The translations under genes were made by a program, and so were the position numbers. From a virus, in the IMG/VR virus record IMGVR_UViG_3300024261_000067, positions 1 through 40,993 of that record: 40,993 bases of DNA. The stretch is one strand, 5' to 3'. Below are positions 1 through 9,417 of this stretch, one piece after another (position 1 is the stretch's first letter; the number at the start of each line of letters is the position of its first letter). A model generated the notes under the pieces. The model made no database searches. It saw only the letters and a program-made list of their open reading frames with translations, and was not told where the DNA came from.

Positions 1-11
1 AAGTATAGCGA

Positions 12-3000
12 ATGACTTTAACCACTGACCTTAATGTGGACCCGTACTACGACGATTTTGATGAAGACAACGATTTTCATCGAATTCTGTTCCGTCCAGG
101 TTTCGCGGTACAAGCCCGTGAACTAACGCAGATTCAATCCTATCTACAGGACCAGATTGCGAAGCATGGTACCCACGTTTTTAAAGAAGGCACGATTGTT
201 GCTGGTTGTGAACTATCACTCGACCTCGAATACAACTACGTTCATTTGCGCGATGATAACCACGGCGGCGGTACTGTTGATGCTTCTTTATTCGATGGTA
301 CGACAATCACTGGTAATACAAGTGGTGTAACCGCACAAGTTGTTGGTTATGCTGCAGGTACAGAAGTTGGTGCACCTGAATACAATACTCTGTTCGTCAA
401 ATATACCTCTTCTGGTTCTAACAATACCTCACAACTATTTTCGGCTAATGAAGTATTGACCTCTAACTCAGGTCTAAACGCCAACGTCGTAAACACAACA
501 ACACAGGCTGGTCTTGGTTCGGCTGTTACTATTGACGCCGGTATCATCTATGCCAAAGGAAACTTCATTCGTGTTTCTAAGCAGACTGTTACCCTCGACA
601 AATACACACCGACACCGTCATACAAAATCGGTTACACAATTACGGAATCTACCGTAGATTCTACCTCAGACGCCACTCTGTTAGATCCTGCACAGGGTTC
701 ATTCAACTTTGCGGCCCCTGGTGCTGACCGTTTCAAGATGGTAGCCACACTGGCTACGAAATCTTTGAACACAACCGACCTTACCGACTTCTATGAATTG
801 ATGCAGATTGATGCTGGTGTTGTGAAAGCCCGTGGTGACCGTACTCAATATGCGGAACTACGCAAAGAATTCGCTCGTCGTACATTTGACGAGTCGGGCA
901 ACTACACCGTACAACCAATGCCAATTCGTGTTCGTGAACACTTGAATGATGGCACAAACCTTGGTTATCTAACACTGGCTAACTCTGGTGACGTAAACAA
1001 ATTAGCCATCGGTGTTGAAGCCGGTAAAGCATTCGTACACGGCTTTGAATACGAAACTCTGGTAACTACCTATCTTGAAACTGATAAGGGCACCGATGCT
1101 CTTGAGGTTGAAGCACAACCAATTCCAGCCAACTATGGTAACTATGTTCTTGTCAATGAAATGTCGGGTATCTGGAATACTGATGGTATCCCTTCCGTTT
1201 CCTTGAGAGACACAGCGGCAGATTCTGTTACATCTGGTACATACGGTATTACAGCGGCTCCTGGCTCTGAAGTAGGTACTGCTTACATCCGGGCTGTAGT
1301 TTACGAATCAGGTGACCCTGGTGATGCGGCTTGTGTTTATCGTTTATATCTCTTTGATATTCAGATGACTTCTGGCACATTTGGCGCCGTGAGAAGTATA
1401 TATCTGGACAACTCCTCGGGTGCAGATGCTTTCGGTGATCCCGTTTTGGAATCATCCTTGGCTGTCTTGAAAGAAACTGGTTTCAATACCAGCGTCTTTG
1501 CCATTCCACAAAGTTACACAAAACGCCTGCGTGACTCAACTGGCTCGATCGATAACACCTTCCAATTCCTTAAAGACTTTGAAGTAACGATGGCGACAGA
1601 CGGCACATTTGCTGTTGCAACTGGTGAAGCCGATGAGGTGTATGCCGCAACAGGCGCCTTGAACGCCACACAAAAACTAGATGGTTTCGTTGTGTCAATG
1701 AAAAGCAACGCAGAGACAACCGCTCTGACTGGTACAGCATCATTGACAACAAGCACCGTGACTGGTATAGGCACTGCTTTCCAAACTGAATTTGATGTTG
1801 GTGACCAAATCAAGCTTGGTGGAAACGGTCCATATATCATTGATGGTATCCCAACCCAAACTTCTTTGACTATTACAACAGCACCTGGTAACCTTTCTTC
1901 TAACACATATACAAAGTGGCTAGAATCTGGAACCATCCTTGATATGTCAGGCGTCACTACAGGTGGAACCCGAGGAATTGTCGGTTCGTCACCCAGTTCG
2001 GCGTTCACTGTACTACAAACTTTGACCGGAACATCTACGGTATCTGTCCAAGCGAAACTTCAAAAGACTGACGGTCAAGAGATTGCTAAGACAAGCAACC
2101 AGGCTCGTTATGTCATGATCCGCACCGACACCCACAGCGAAACAACTGCTGGTCCTTGGGGTCTAGGCCTATCTGATGTTTACCAAATCACTGAAGTCCG
2201 TAAGAAAGCAACAGCCTTTACTGCGGTCGGTGAAGGTACAGACGTTACTACGCATTTCGAATTAGACACGGGCCAAAAAGATAACTATTATGACCATGCC
2301 TTGCTTGAACAAAAAGCATCATCGACTCTGACAATCACCTCCGGTGACTATATCCTTATCAAATTGGATCACTTCACCCATGATACCTCATCGGGTATCG
2401 GTTACCTTTCCGTTGACTCGTATCCTATCAATGATGCGAACACGGCTGACACGACCGCAATCACGACCAAAGAAATTCCTATCTTCACTTCACCAACAAC
2501 TGGTGCTCAGTTTGATTTGAGGGATTCCATTGATATACGACCGTTCCGCGCCAACACAGCCATAAGCACAACAACATTTGGCACTGTAACAACGAACCCA
2601 GCCAATTCATCCGTATTTCAGGTTACTTCTGCTGGTGTGCATATGTCAGCACCGAACGAGAACATGACATTTGACCTTGAGTATTATCTTGGTCGTAAAG
2701 ACAAAGTTGTTCTTGACCTTGAGGGAACATTCAAAGTCCTTAAAGGCGCACCATCATTAACGCCTAAGACACCGGAAGATATTGACTCCGCTATGTCTCT
2801 GGCTGTTGTTACTATTCCACCTTATCCTTCACTGGCTCCTAACGTGGCCCGTGACATTGGTAGATCAGAACTATCGTCTACCATTCGTCAAATGGATAAC
2901 AGACGTTTCACAATGAAAGATATTTCTGTTCTTGAACAGCGTATCAACAACCTTGAATATTACACCTCTCTATCACTACTGGAAAAAGATACTGGCGAAC

Positions 3001-6000
3001 TTCAAATTCTTGATGGTTCTGGCGTAGACAGATTCAAGAATGGTATGTTCGTAGACCCATTTACTGGGCATGGTCAAGGTGATGTAACCAACACAGATTA
3101 CAAAATCGCAATAGACGAGAAAGAACAATCTGCAAGACCTCAGTTTTCTTTATACAACAACGAACTCGATTATGACTCAAGCAACTCGACCAATATCGTG
3201 CTTCAGCCTAATGATGCCCGTCTTGATGTAACACCTATTGCGGGCACTTTCACCATACGTGAAGATGTTTATCAGGGTGCGAACCTCGGCGCAGCAACAG
3301 CCCAGGGTAAAATTGTTCACGACAACACTGACCGCTTATATATTGAAATTACTTCCGGCACATGGGCAGTCTCGACTACAGCAACAGGCGATTCGTCTGG
3401 CGCAACAGCCACAGTGACAGCAATTCAATTGCCTACTGATGGCGAACTATTGACCCTACCATACACCCACTCTGTTCAAGTTCACCAGCCGTTCGCGTCT
3501 AAGACACGCAACGCAGTTGGCGAACTATTGTTCCATTGGGTTGGTACAATGACTCTCAATCCTGACCAAGATAACTGGACCGATACTTCACAGAAGCCTG
3601 ACGTTCAAGTAAACTTCGATGGCAACATGGACGCATGGGAAACTCTCTCAAACGCCTGGGGTACGCAATGGAACGATTGGCAAACTAACTGGACGGGTTC
3701 TTCTACTTCTTCTGAAACAGCCGACGTTGGTGTTAACCGTATTACATTCGCCGGTGGCGGTCAAGGATCTATCTTTGGTCGTACAGAAACAACAAGAACA
3801 ACGACGACAACACAGCGCCAGTCTCGTACTGGTATTCAGTTAAACGTGCGTCCTGGTACTCAGACACAGAGTATCGGTCCTAAAGTTGTTGACGTTTCTG
3901 TTATTCCGTTTATGCGTTCTCGCGTCATTCAGGTAACAGCCGAAAGCCTAAAACCTAACACCCGTGTCTATGCCTTCTTTGATGATGAAGATGTAAGTGC
4001 CTACTGTGCTAGTGTTTCAGCCTTTACCGAAGCCTTATTGACTGCACCGTCTTACGGTTCAAGTATGGTCACAGACGCCAACGGGCAACTGTTGATGGTG
4101 TTCCGTATTCCTAACGATAGCACACTTCAATTCCGCACAGGTTTGAAATCTCTGAAACTTACAGACAGCCCGCTTAATGTGGACAGTGACGTTTCAACAT
4201 CCGCCGTTGCGAACTATAACGCAACAGGTCTTCTTCAAACAACCGAAGACACGATTATTTCTACAAGAACACCTGATGTTTCGATAGGCACGGTCGGCGA
4301 TACTCGCAGAACGTCCGACGTTTCTGTTGTAACAACATCGGGTGAACGCTTTGTGGGCAGAACGCCTGCGGCCACTGTTACTAACGTAACCAATGTTAGC
4401 AACGTAACCAATGTTACCCGAGCTACAACCAATGTTACCGTTGTCAATGTAGAACAGCAGAACGCTATCAATAGATTTAATAGGGACGCCACAGGTTTTG
4501 ACGGTCCCGGCAATGGTCCACCTGACCCACTCGCTCAATCATTCTATGTTCGTCAACCCGGCGGTCTCTTTGTATCTAAGATTGATATCTATTTCCAGAC
4601 CAAATCGACCACACTACCAATCACGATCGAAATTCGTGAAATGATAAACGGTCTCCCTGGTCCTAAGGTCGTACCATTCGGCTCTAAGACGTTGTACCCA
4701 GCCGCGATCAATATTTCAACTACCGCAGCGAAGGTTACACCGTTCCATTTTGACAGCCCTGTTTATCTCCGCAGCGAACAAGAATACGTGATGGTACTGA
4801 AGCCAGCTGGTAACTCACCCGACTATAATGTTTGGGTATCAGAGCTTGGCGAATTCGATATCTTTGATACCACAATTCGTATCACAAAGCAACCAGCCGC
4901 GGGTGTACTGTTCACTTCGGCTAACGACAGAACATGGACTCAGCACCAATCTGAAGATCTCAAGTTCACAATTCACCGTGCGGCGTTTGATGAAACTGCA
5001 ACAGGCAGCGTAAGGCTTACAAACGAAGCATCCGAATTTTTCCAATTGTCAGCCGCTAATACGGTGAACGTCGGCGAAGTTATTCATGGTGAACCAAAAA
5101 TTACCGTGACATATACTGCTGGCGTTGCTAACGTTGGTGATGTTGTGACTGGCGCTACCTCTGGCGCTAACGGTACAATCACTGCCGTATCAGGAGCCGG
5201 ACCATACATAATTAGCGTCAAGGATGTACCAACCGGTACCAAATTCAGTAGCACCGAAAACATTACAACCAGCCTCGGTGGTATATTTGACGTTTCAAGC
5301 CAATCAACACCACAGGGCGTTATCAAGTATTACGACCCGAACGATTCGGCTGATATCAAACTTCATCTTGGTTCAACACCTTCGGTTGCTGTATCGGGTG
5401 ATTTCATTGTCGGTGAAAATCTCAGGGGTCAAACTTCAGGAAAGGATGTATTGATCACCGCGCTTGATAATATCGTTCTTGATACCATGAACCCACAGAT
5501 TCAAGCATTGAAATTCAATGGCACAGAAACCACATGGAGTATCAAAACCACCAATACTTCAGACGTTATTGATGTAACTGGTACGGCTATTGAAGTCAAT
5601 GAGAATTATGACTTGACGGCTGAAAAACGTATTCTTGGTCAAACGGCTGAAAGTGGCACAAAGTCATATCAATTGACGGGTACACTGACAACAACGACCA
5701 ACGTTCTATCACCTGCAATTGATACCAAGCGTATCTCTAATATATCTGTTGAAAACAAAATCAACAACGTATCAACGGGTGAAACAGGAGCCGCTGGTTC
5801 CGCACTGGCTAAATATATCTCTCGTCAAATCACTCTTGATGATGGGCAAGATGCAGAAGATATGAAAGTTTATCTGACAGCATATAATCCAGCCCTTGCG
5901 ACCATTGAAGTGTATTACAAGATCCAGAACGGTGAAGACGGTGGTGCTTTCAAAGACAAAGCATGGGTTGAAATGACTCAGGTCACCTCAACAACTACCG

Positions 6001-6215
6001 TATCTGATAGTGAATTGAAAAGTGATTGGAAAGAATTTGAATATGCCATTCCTACGGCTAACCTAACGGGTAGTAGTAGCGAAGTGCAATATGTAGCCGA
6101 CTCTATCACATATACCGGTTACCTTACATTCGCAATCAAGGTCGTTCTGCTAAGTTCTGATACTTCACAAGTACCACGTATCAAAGATCTAAGAACGCTG
6201 GCTATACAGGTGTAA
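12..6215 (+). CDS. Giant DUF4815-type virion structural protein (tail/baseplate appendage)
   Basis: This 2067-aa protein is probably a tail or baseplate appendage. The N-terminus (YDDFDEDNDFHRILFRPG, then QARELTQIQSYLQDQI) matches my recollection of the DUF4815 family, large structural proteins encoded near the neck genes of marine T4-like phages. The chain is rich in Thr, Ser, Asn and Gly and shows no signal peptide or membrane segment. A low-complexity Asn-Val-Thr stretch lies near residues 1455-1480. It is followed from about residue 1505 by a beta-rich domain beginning DPLAQSFYV, with QTKSTTLPITIEIRE, of the kind found at the C-terminus of cyanophage-type tail proteins. No ribosome binding site can be judged because only 11 bases precede the ATG. 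The next gene begins 3 bases after the stop, so it heads or continues an operon of adhesion genes. Family call is good; exact place in the virion is inference. Confidence 0.8.
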   Translation: MTLTTDLNVDPYYDDFDEDNDFHRILFRPGFAVQARELTQIQSYLQDQIAKHGTHVFKEGTIVAGCELSLDLEYNYVHLRDDNHGGGTVDASLFDGTTITGNTSGVTAQVVGYAAGTEVGAPEYNTLFVKYTSSGSNNTSQLFSANEVLTSNSGLNANVVNTTTQAGLGSAVTIDAGIIYAKGNFIRVSKQTVTLDKYTPTPSYKIGYTITESTVDSTSDATLLDPAQGSFNFAAPGADRFKMVATLATKSLNTTDLTDFYELMQIDAGVVKARGDRTQYAELRKEFARRTFDESGNYTVQPMPIRVREHLNDGTNLGYLTLANSGDVNKLAIGVEAGKAFVHGFEYETLVTTYLETDKGTDALEVEAQPIPANYGNYVLVNEMSGIWNTDGIPSVSLRDTAADSVTSGTYGITAAPGSEVGTAYIRAVVYESGDPGDAACVYRLYLFDIQMTSGTFGAVRSIYLDNSSGADAFGDPVLESSLAVLKETGFNTSVFAIPQSYTKRLRDSTGSIDNTFQFLKDFEVTMATDGTFAVATGEADEVYAATGALNATQKLDGFVVSMKSNAETTALTGTASLTTSTVTGIGTAFQTEFDVGDQIKLGGNGPYIIDGIPTQTSLTITTAPGNLSSNTYTKWLESGTILDMSGVTTGGTRGIVGSSPSSAFTVLQTLTGTSTVSVQAKLQKTDGQEIAKTSNQARYVMIRTDTHSETTAGPWGLGLSDVYQITEVRKKATAFTAVGEGTDVTTHFELDTGQKDNYYDHALLEQKASSTLTITSGDYILIKLDHFTHDTSSGIGYLSVDSYPINDANTADTTAITTKEIPIFTSPTTGAQFDLRDSIDIRPFRANTAISTTTFGTVTTNPANSSVFQVTSAGVHMSAPNENMTFDLEYYLGRKDKVVLDLEGTFKVLKGAPSLTPKTPEDIDSAMSLAVVTIPPYPSLAPNVARDIGRSELSSTIRQMDNRRFTMKDISVLEQRINNLEYYTSLSLLEKDTGELQILDGSGVDRFKNGMFVDPFTGHGQGDVTNTDYKIAIDEKEQSARPQFSLYNNELDYDSSNSTNIVLQPNDARLDVTPIAGTFTIREDVYQGANLGAATAQGKIVHDNTDRLYIEITSGTWAVSTTATGDSSGATATVTAIQLPTDGELLTLPYTHSVQVHQPFASKTRNAVGELLFHWVGTMTLNPDQDNWTDTSQKPDVQVNFDGNMDAWETLSNAWGTQWNDWQTNWTGSSTSSETADVGVNRITFAGGGQGSIFGRTETTRTTTTTQRQSRTGIQLNVRPGTQTQSIGPKVVDVSVIPFMRSRVIQVTAESLKPNTRVYAFFDDEDVSAYCASVSAFTEALLTAPSYGSSMVTDANGQLLMVFRIPNDSTLQFRTGLKSLKLTDSPLNVDSDVSTSAVANYNATGLLQTTEDTIISTRTPDVSIGTVGDTRRTSDVSVVTTSGERFVGRTPAATVTNVTNVSNVTNVTRATTNVTVVNVEQQNAINRFNRDATGFDGPGNGPPDPLAQSFYVRQPGGLFVSKIDIYFQTKSTTLPITIEIREMINGLPGPKVVPFGSKTLYPAAINISTTAAKVTPFHFDSPVYLRSEQEYVMVLKPAGNSPDYNVWVSELGEFDIFDTTIRITKQPAAGVLFTSANDRTWTQHQSEDLKFTIHRAAFDETATGSVRLTNEASEFFQLSAANTVNVGEVIHGEPKITVTYTAGVANVGDVVTGATSGANGTITAVSGAGPYIISVKDVPTGTKFSSTENITTSLGGIFDVSSQSTPQGVIKYYDPNDSADIKLHLGSTPSVAVSGDFIVGENLRGQTSGKDVLITALDNIVLDTMNPQIQALKFNGTETTWSIKTTNTSDVIDVTGTAIEVNENYDLTAEKRILGQTAESGTKSYQLTGTLTTTTNVLSPAIDTKRISNISVENKINNVSTGETGAAGSALAKYISRQITLDDGQDAEDMKVYLTAYNPALATIEVYYKIQNGEDGGAFKDKAWVEMTQVTSTTTVSDSELKSDWKEFEYAIPTANLTGSSSEVQYVADSITYTGYLTFAIKVVLLSSDTSQVPRIKDLRTLAIQV

Positions 6216-6218
6216 CGT

Positions 6219-6431
6219 ATGAGAAATTTTGCACATGTAGAAGACACCAAATATAAAGTCCGTGATATGGATTCAGGAGCCATTCTTTCAACAGATTTGG
6301 CTTCACTTGAATCATATAAAGCTGGTCGTTTATCACGCCAACAGGCTGCCTCTGATATAAATACTCTAAAGACAGAAATGTCGGAAATAAAAGCAATGCT
6401 CCATATGTTGCTTGAGAAGGAAAGTAAGTAA
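6219..6431 (+). CDS. Small coiled-coil protein between DUF4815 protein and fibre
   Basis: A 70-aa protein I do not recognise. Its C-terminal third (TLKTEMSEIKAMLHMLLEKE) has heptad-like hydrophobic spacing and should form a short coiled coil; the N-terminal part (YKVRDMDSGAILSTDLASLE) is polar. It starts 3 bases after the giant structural gene and its TAA stop shares bases with the ATG of the following fibre gene (TAATG), so it is translationally coupled to virion genes. A short trimerising or chaperone-like partner of the neighbouring fibre is possible but unproven. A late-promoter octamer lies inside it at 6356-6363. Confidence 0.7.
   Translation: MRNFAHVEDTKYKVRDMDSGAILSTDLASLESYKAGRLSRQQAASDINTLKTEMSEIKAMLHMLLEKESK
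6356..6363 (+). promoter_or_regulatory. T4-type late promoter octamer TATAAATA
   Basis: Exact match to the T4 late -10 element, 67 bases upstream of the 515-aa fibre ATG. It lies inside the small upstream gene, so it would give an internal late transcript for the fibre region. Confidence 0.55.
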
Positions 6432-7978
6432 TGGCGCTTCTATCTAACGTATATGTGCAAAATACTTTCGCAGAGTGGGTTTCGAATTATAACCTCACTG
6501 CGACGAAGATCAATGACATTACCCAAGGTCAAGACAACTACCTTCATGTTGCTGGCGCACACGTAAACACGTTTACCACAAACACTTCTAGTTCCAACAA
6601 TCTGACCATTGCTGTTTCCGCCAGCTTTGATGGAAACACTGATTTTGTTGCCACATCAAATGTGATAATCCAACAAGCGAACAACCTACATATCATGGGT
6701 GGTACCAGCGGGTACTATCTACAAACGAACGGTTCCGGTTTACTTGAATGGGCAGCGGGTTCGGCTGTAAACGATTTCAGCGACCTTACAGGCACAATCG
6801 CCAACAACCAATTTGACCATTCTCATTCAATCGCAGCCAACACAACATGGACTGGCGCAAACACGGTCTTTGAATCGGCTAATATAAACTTCGGTAGCGT
6901 TGCCAGCCTGCACATCGACGGCGGAACAGCCGGATATGCTCTGACAACAGACGGCGCTGGTACCTTATCATGGGCTGAAAGTTCAGCCGGTGGCGCTTCT
7001 CTCGATCACGACGAATTTACAGGCACTGGTGCTTGTACCGAATTTACTGTAACAACAAGCCCTCCTAACACTTCATCCCTTATGGTATGGGTAGGCGGCG
7101 CGATTCAAACACCGGTGACAAATTATTCAGTCAACGGCAATACAGTAACCTTCACTTCCGCGCCTAGCAACCTCTCACAGATTTACACCATTAGTCTATC
7201 ATCGGCTGATGTGACCGTCACAGCCGCAGACGATACCATAGGAACATCAAAACTTCAGACTGGTTCTGTGACGTTTGAGAAAATAGCCGTGAATGCCAAA
7301 CTATGGAAGTCTCATAGATGGACAGCAAACGGTACCGCTAACTCCTTTACGGTAACAACTTCACCCGCAAACTCAGACGGCGTATTTGTTATGGTTGGTG
7401 GTGTTGTTCAAGATTCAGAATTGAACTATACCGCTTCTGGTAACACAATCACCTTGAACGCTTCACCAGCGAACGGTGTACCTGTTGTTATTCGTAGTAC
7501 CGGATTTACTTCTAATGTGGCTGTTGTCGCAGACCAATCGGTGACCACGGCTAAACTATCTGCAAGCGCAGTTTCAACAGTCAAGATCGCAGACAGCGCA
7601 GTTTCAACAGTCAAGATTGCAAACAACGCAGTTTCGACAATCAAGATTGCAAACGACGCCGTTACCTTCGCCAAGACCGATACAACATGGAACACAGCAA
7701 CGTCAAACACAACGATGGTCGCCGGTGGTAGATACTTCGTTTCGACAACTGGTGGTGCCGTGACAATGACCTTGCCTGTAACACCAACACAAGGTGATTG
7801 GGTTCGTATTATCGACACGCAAGGAACCGCAGACACAAATAACATTACTGTGGCGCGTGACGCTAACAGCATTTCTATTCAAGGATCAAATACCGATATG
7901 ACAGTTTCCACAGAACGAGCCGCTTTCTCGCTAGTGTATTTCAACACTACGCAGGGCTGGCTGTTGACGGAGGTTTAA
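6431..7978 (+). CDS. Tail fibre protein with 10-residue repeats
   Basis: A 515-aa Thr/Ser/Asn/Ala-rich protein, very likely a trimeric fibre. The N-terminus (NTFAEWVSNYNLTATKIND) resembles the virion-attachment ends of marine phage fibres. Two short motifs, LHIMGGTSGYYLQTNGSG and LHIDGGTAGYALTTDGAG (about residues 95 and 160), are repeated beta modules of a kind common in phage fibres. Near residues 380-410 are three copies of a 10-residue unit, AVSTVKIAxx, typical of fibre shaft repeats ending in AKLxxxAVxxxKI. The C-terminus (MTLPVTPTQGDWVRIIDTQG) looks like a small beta head domain. It is followed after 3 bases by another fibre-type gene. Confidence 0.8.
   Translation: MALLSNVYVQNTFAEWVSNYNLTATKINDITQGQDNYLHVAGAHVNTFTTNTSSSNNLTIAVSASFDGNTDFVATSNVIIQQANNLHIMGGTSGYYLQTNGSGLLEWAAGSAVNDFSDLTGTIANNQFDHSHSIAANTTWTGANTVFESANINFGSVASLHIDGGTAGYALTTDGAGTLSWAESSAGGASLDHDEFTGTGACTEFTVTTSPPNTSSLMVWVGGAIQTPVTNYSVNGNTVTFTSAPSNLSQIYTISLSSADVTVTAADDTIGTSKLQTGSVTFEKIAVNAKLWKSHRWTANGTANSFTVTTSPANSDGVFVMVGGVVQDSELNYTASGNTITLNASPANGVPVVIRSTGFTSNVAVVADQSVTTAKLSASAVSTVKIADSAVSTVKIANNAVSTIKIANDAVTFAKTDTTWNTATSNTTMVAGGRYFVSTTGGAVTMTLPVTPTQGDWVRIIDTQGTADTNNITVARDANSISIQGSNTDMTVSTERAAFSLVYFNTTQGWLLTEV
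7568..7657 (+). repeat. 30-nt tandem repeat x3 in fibre gene
   Basis: Three tandem 30-base units encode AVSTVKIADS, AVSTVKIANN and AVSTIKIAND. The first two units are nearly identical at the DNA level and the third has diverged slightly. They form part of the fibre shaft. Confidence 0.85.
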
Positions 7979-7981
7979 GAT

Positions 7982-9106
7982 ATGAGTACCTATAGCGATT
8001 TCAGAGCGACAGCAGGCGCTAGTGGTGGTAATCCTAACATGCTAATTAATGGTGGAATGGAAGTGGCTCAATTGGGTGACCAGACTTCTTTCGGCGCTAC
8101 CAATAATGCTATTGGGGCCTGTGATCAATGGCAACAGCGAAGCGCAGGGACTATGACCGCGCGTGTTACTTCATCCCAGGAAGTTGACGGCGGTGTGGAA
8201 GCATTATATCCATGGCATAAATTACTTGTAACAACCGCAGACGCCTCGCCTGGTTCCACAGAAGGTTTCAAGATTGTCCAGAAAATTGAAACGCAAAATT
8301 GTCTGTCAGTAGTAAATAATACGACAGGTATCGAAGCAACAACGCTATCAATGGATATAATTTTCCATGCCGATGGGGCAAGTTCTATCACGTTTCCCGC
8401 CACACTGGCATTGCAAGTGAGAACGCAAGTTGATGTTGGCAACCTATACAGTTATTGGGAAGAAGTAACGATCACTTCGGCCGATACATGGCAAAGAGTT
8501 TCGATATCTATTCCGGCAGATGCAAACCCAGGTTTTGATAGAGAACTTTACGAAGATGCTTTGTGGGTAAGCGTTGGATTATACGGCGGAAGTACCCGGA
8601 CTGATGCCGGCGGCTCATGGGGCACCACTGACCATTACACAACAACAGGCGCTGATAATTTGATGGATGCCACCAACAACTATATTGGTTTTACAAATGC
8701 TAAATTTGAAGCTGGCTCCTCGGCCACGGATTTTGTCCATGAAACATATAACGAAAATTATTTGAAATGCCTTAGATATCAATATGTTCTTGTTCCGACC
8801 GGTGGTTTTAAATCCTTTGCTCATGGTATATCAGAAACGGCGACTATCACAAGAATGACCGTCCGTTTCCCTGTTCCTATGAGAGCCGCGCCGACGCTCG
8901 GTGACTATACCGCCGCTCATTGGTATTCGGCCGATACGTTGACAGGGAGAGTAGGATCAGCCCTCAGTATTTCTTCGAACGCGGATACTGATATTGTGTA
9001 TGGGGCTTTGGCTGTAACACATGCTAGTGGTACCACGCAATACCGCCCGGCAATACTTCAATCGACGGCAAGCGCGTCCGTAATGGTGATAAAGGCAGAA
9101 ATGTAA
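7982..9106 (+). CDS. Carbohydrate-binding-like tail fibre/appendage protein (cassette A)
   Basis: A 374-aa protein. The block beginning NPNMLINGGMEVAQ, followed by a DQWQQR stretch and later CLRYQYVL, is the signature of a jelly-roll, carbohydrate-binding-like module found at the tips of many phage tail fibres and side proteins. The segment ATDFVHETYNENYLKCLRY near residue 250 corresponds to the conserved F-x-H-E-xY-x(5)-KC-xRY pattern of that family. It is paralogous to the C-terminal part of the 496-aa protein at 13059. It is the first gene of a three-gene cassette (this gene, XkdW-like, LamG fibre) that occurs twice in the window. Host-surface glycan binding is inference. Confidence 0.75.
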   Translation: MSTYSDFRATAGASGGNPNMLINGGMEVAQLGDQTSFGATNNAIGACDQWQQRSAGTMTARVTSSQEVDGGVEALYPWHKLLVTTADASPGSTEGFKIVQKIETQNCLSVVNNTTGIEATTLSMDIIFHADGASSITFPATLALQVRTQVDVGNLYSYWEEVTITSADTWQRVSISIPADANPGFDRELYEDALWVSVGLYGGSTRTDAGGSWGTTDHYTTTGADNLMDATNNYIGFTNAKFEAGSSATDFVHETYNENYLKCLRYQYVLVPTGGFKSFAHGISETATITRMTVRFPVPMRAAPTLGDYTAAHWYSADTLTGRVGSALSISSNADTDIVYGALAVTHASGTTQYRPAILQSTASASVMVIKAEM

Positions 9107-9107
9107 A

Positions 9108-9410
9108 ATGAAAGAATATATTCACACGATTCATGGTAATGTAGAATCTTTCTACGACGACGAATTGAAAACAACTTTCACAGATACAGCCACCAAATGG
9201 TATCTCTGCATGTTAGAAGAAGTAGAATCTGGTGACGCTGTAATTACAGTGGTTGATACAACACCCGAAGTCACCTATGCGGATAACCGGACTGCTGAAT
9301 ACGCTTCAATCACAGACCAACTAGATATGCAATACCACGACTCTATCAACGGCACAACTACATGGGTCGACCATGTTGAAGCCGTGAAGACTAAATATCC
9401 CAAAGGGTAA
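9108..9410 (+). CDS. XkdW-like small tail protein (cassette A)
   Basis: A 100-aa protein. Its C-terminal half (EYASITDQLDMQYHDSING, then TWVDHVEAVKTKYPKG) shows the DQLD-x(2)-YHD ... W ... I/V-x-x-VK-x-x-(Y/N)P-K pattern of the XkdW/YorD-type small phage proteins often encoded beside tail fibres. The N-terminus (MKEYIHTIHGNVESFYDD) differs from the paralogue at 14551. It sits between two fibre genes with 1- and 7-base gaps. The conserved placement in both cassettes suggests a fibre-assembly or accessory role; the molecular function of this family is not known to me. Confidence 0.7.
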   Translation: MKEYIHTIHGNVESFYDDELKTTFTDTATKWYLCMLEEVESGDAVITVVDTTPEVTYADNRTAEYASITDQLDMQYHDSINGTTTWVDHVEAVKTKYPKG

Positions 9411-9417
9411 AAGATAA

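Noticed and set aside
1514-2008. 164-codon minus-strand ORF opposite the giant structural gene
   Set aside because: It lies within a strong + strand gene, has Val/Ser-rich composition typical of the antisense of Thr-rich coding sequence, and has no ribosome binding site or neighbours. The same applies to the long antisense ORFs at 7426-7872, 16088-16648 and 33559-34134.
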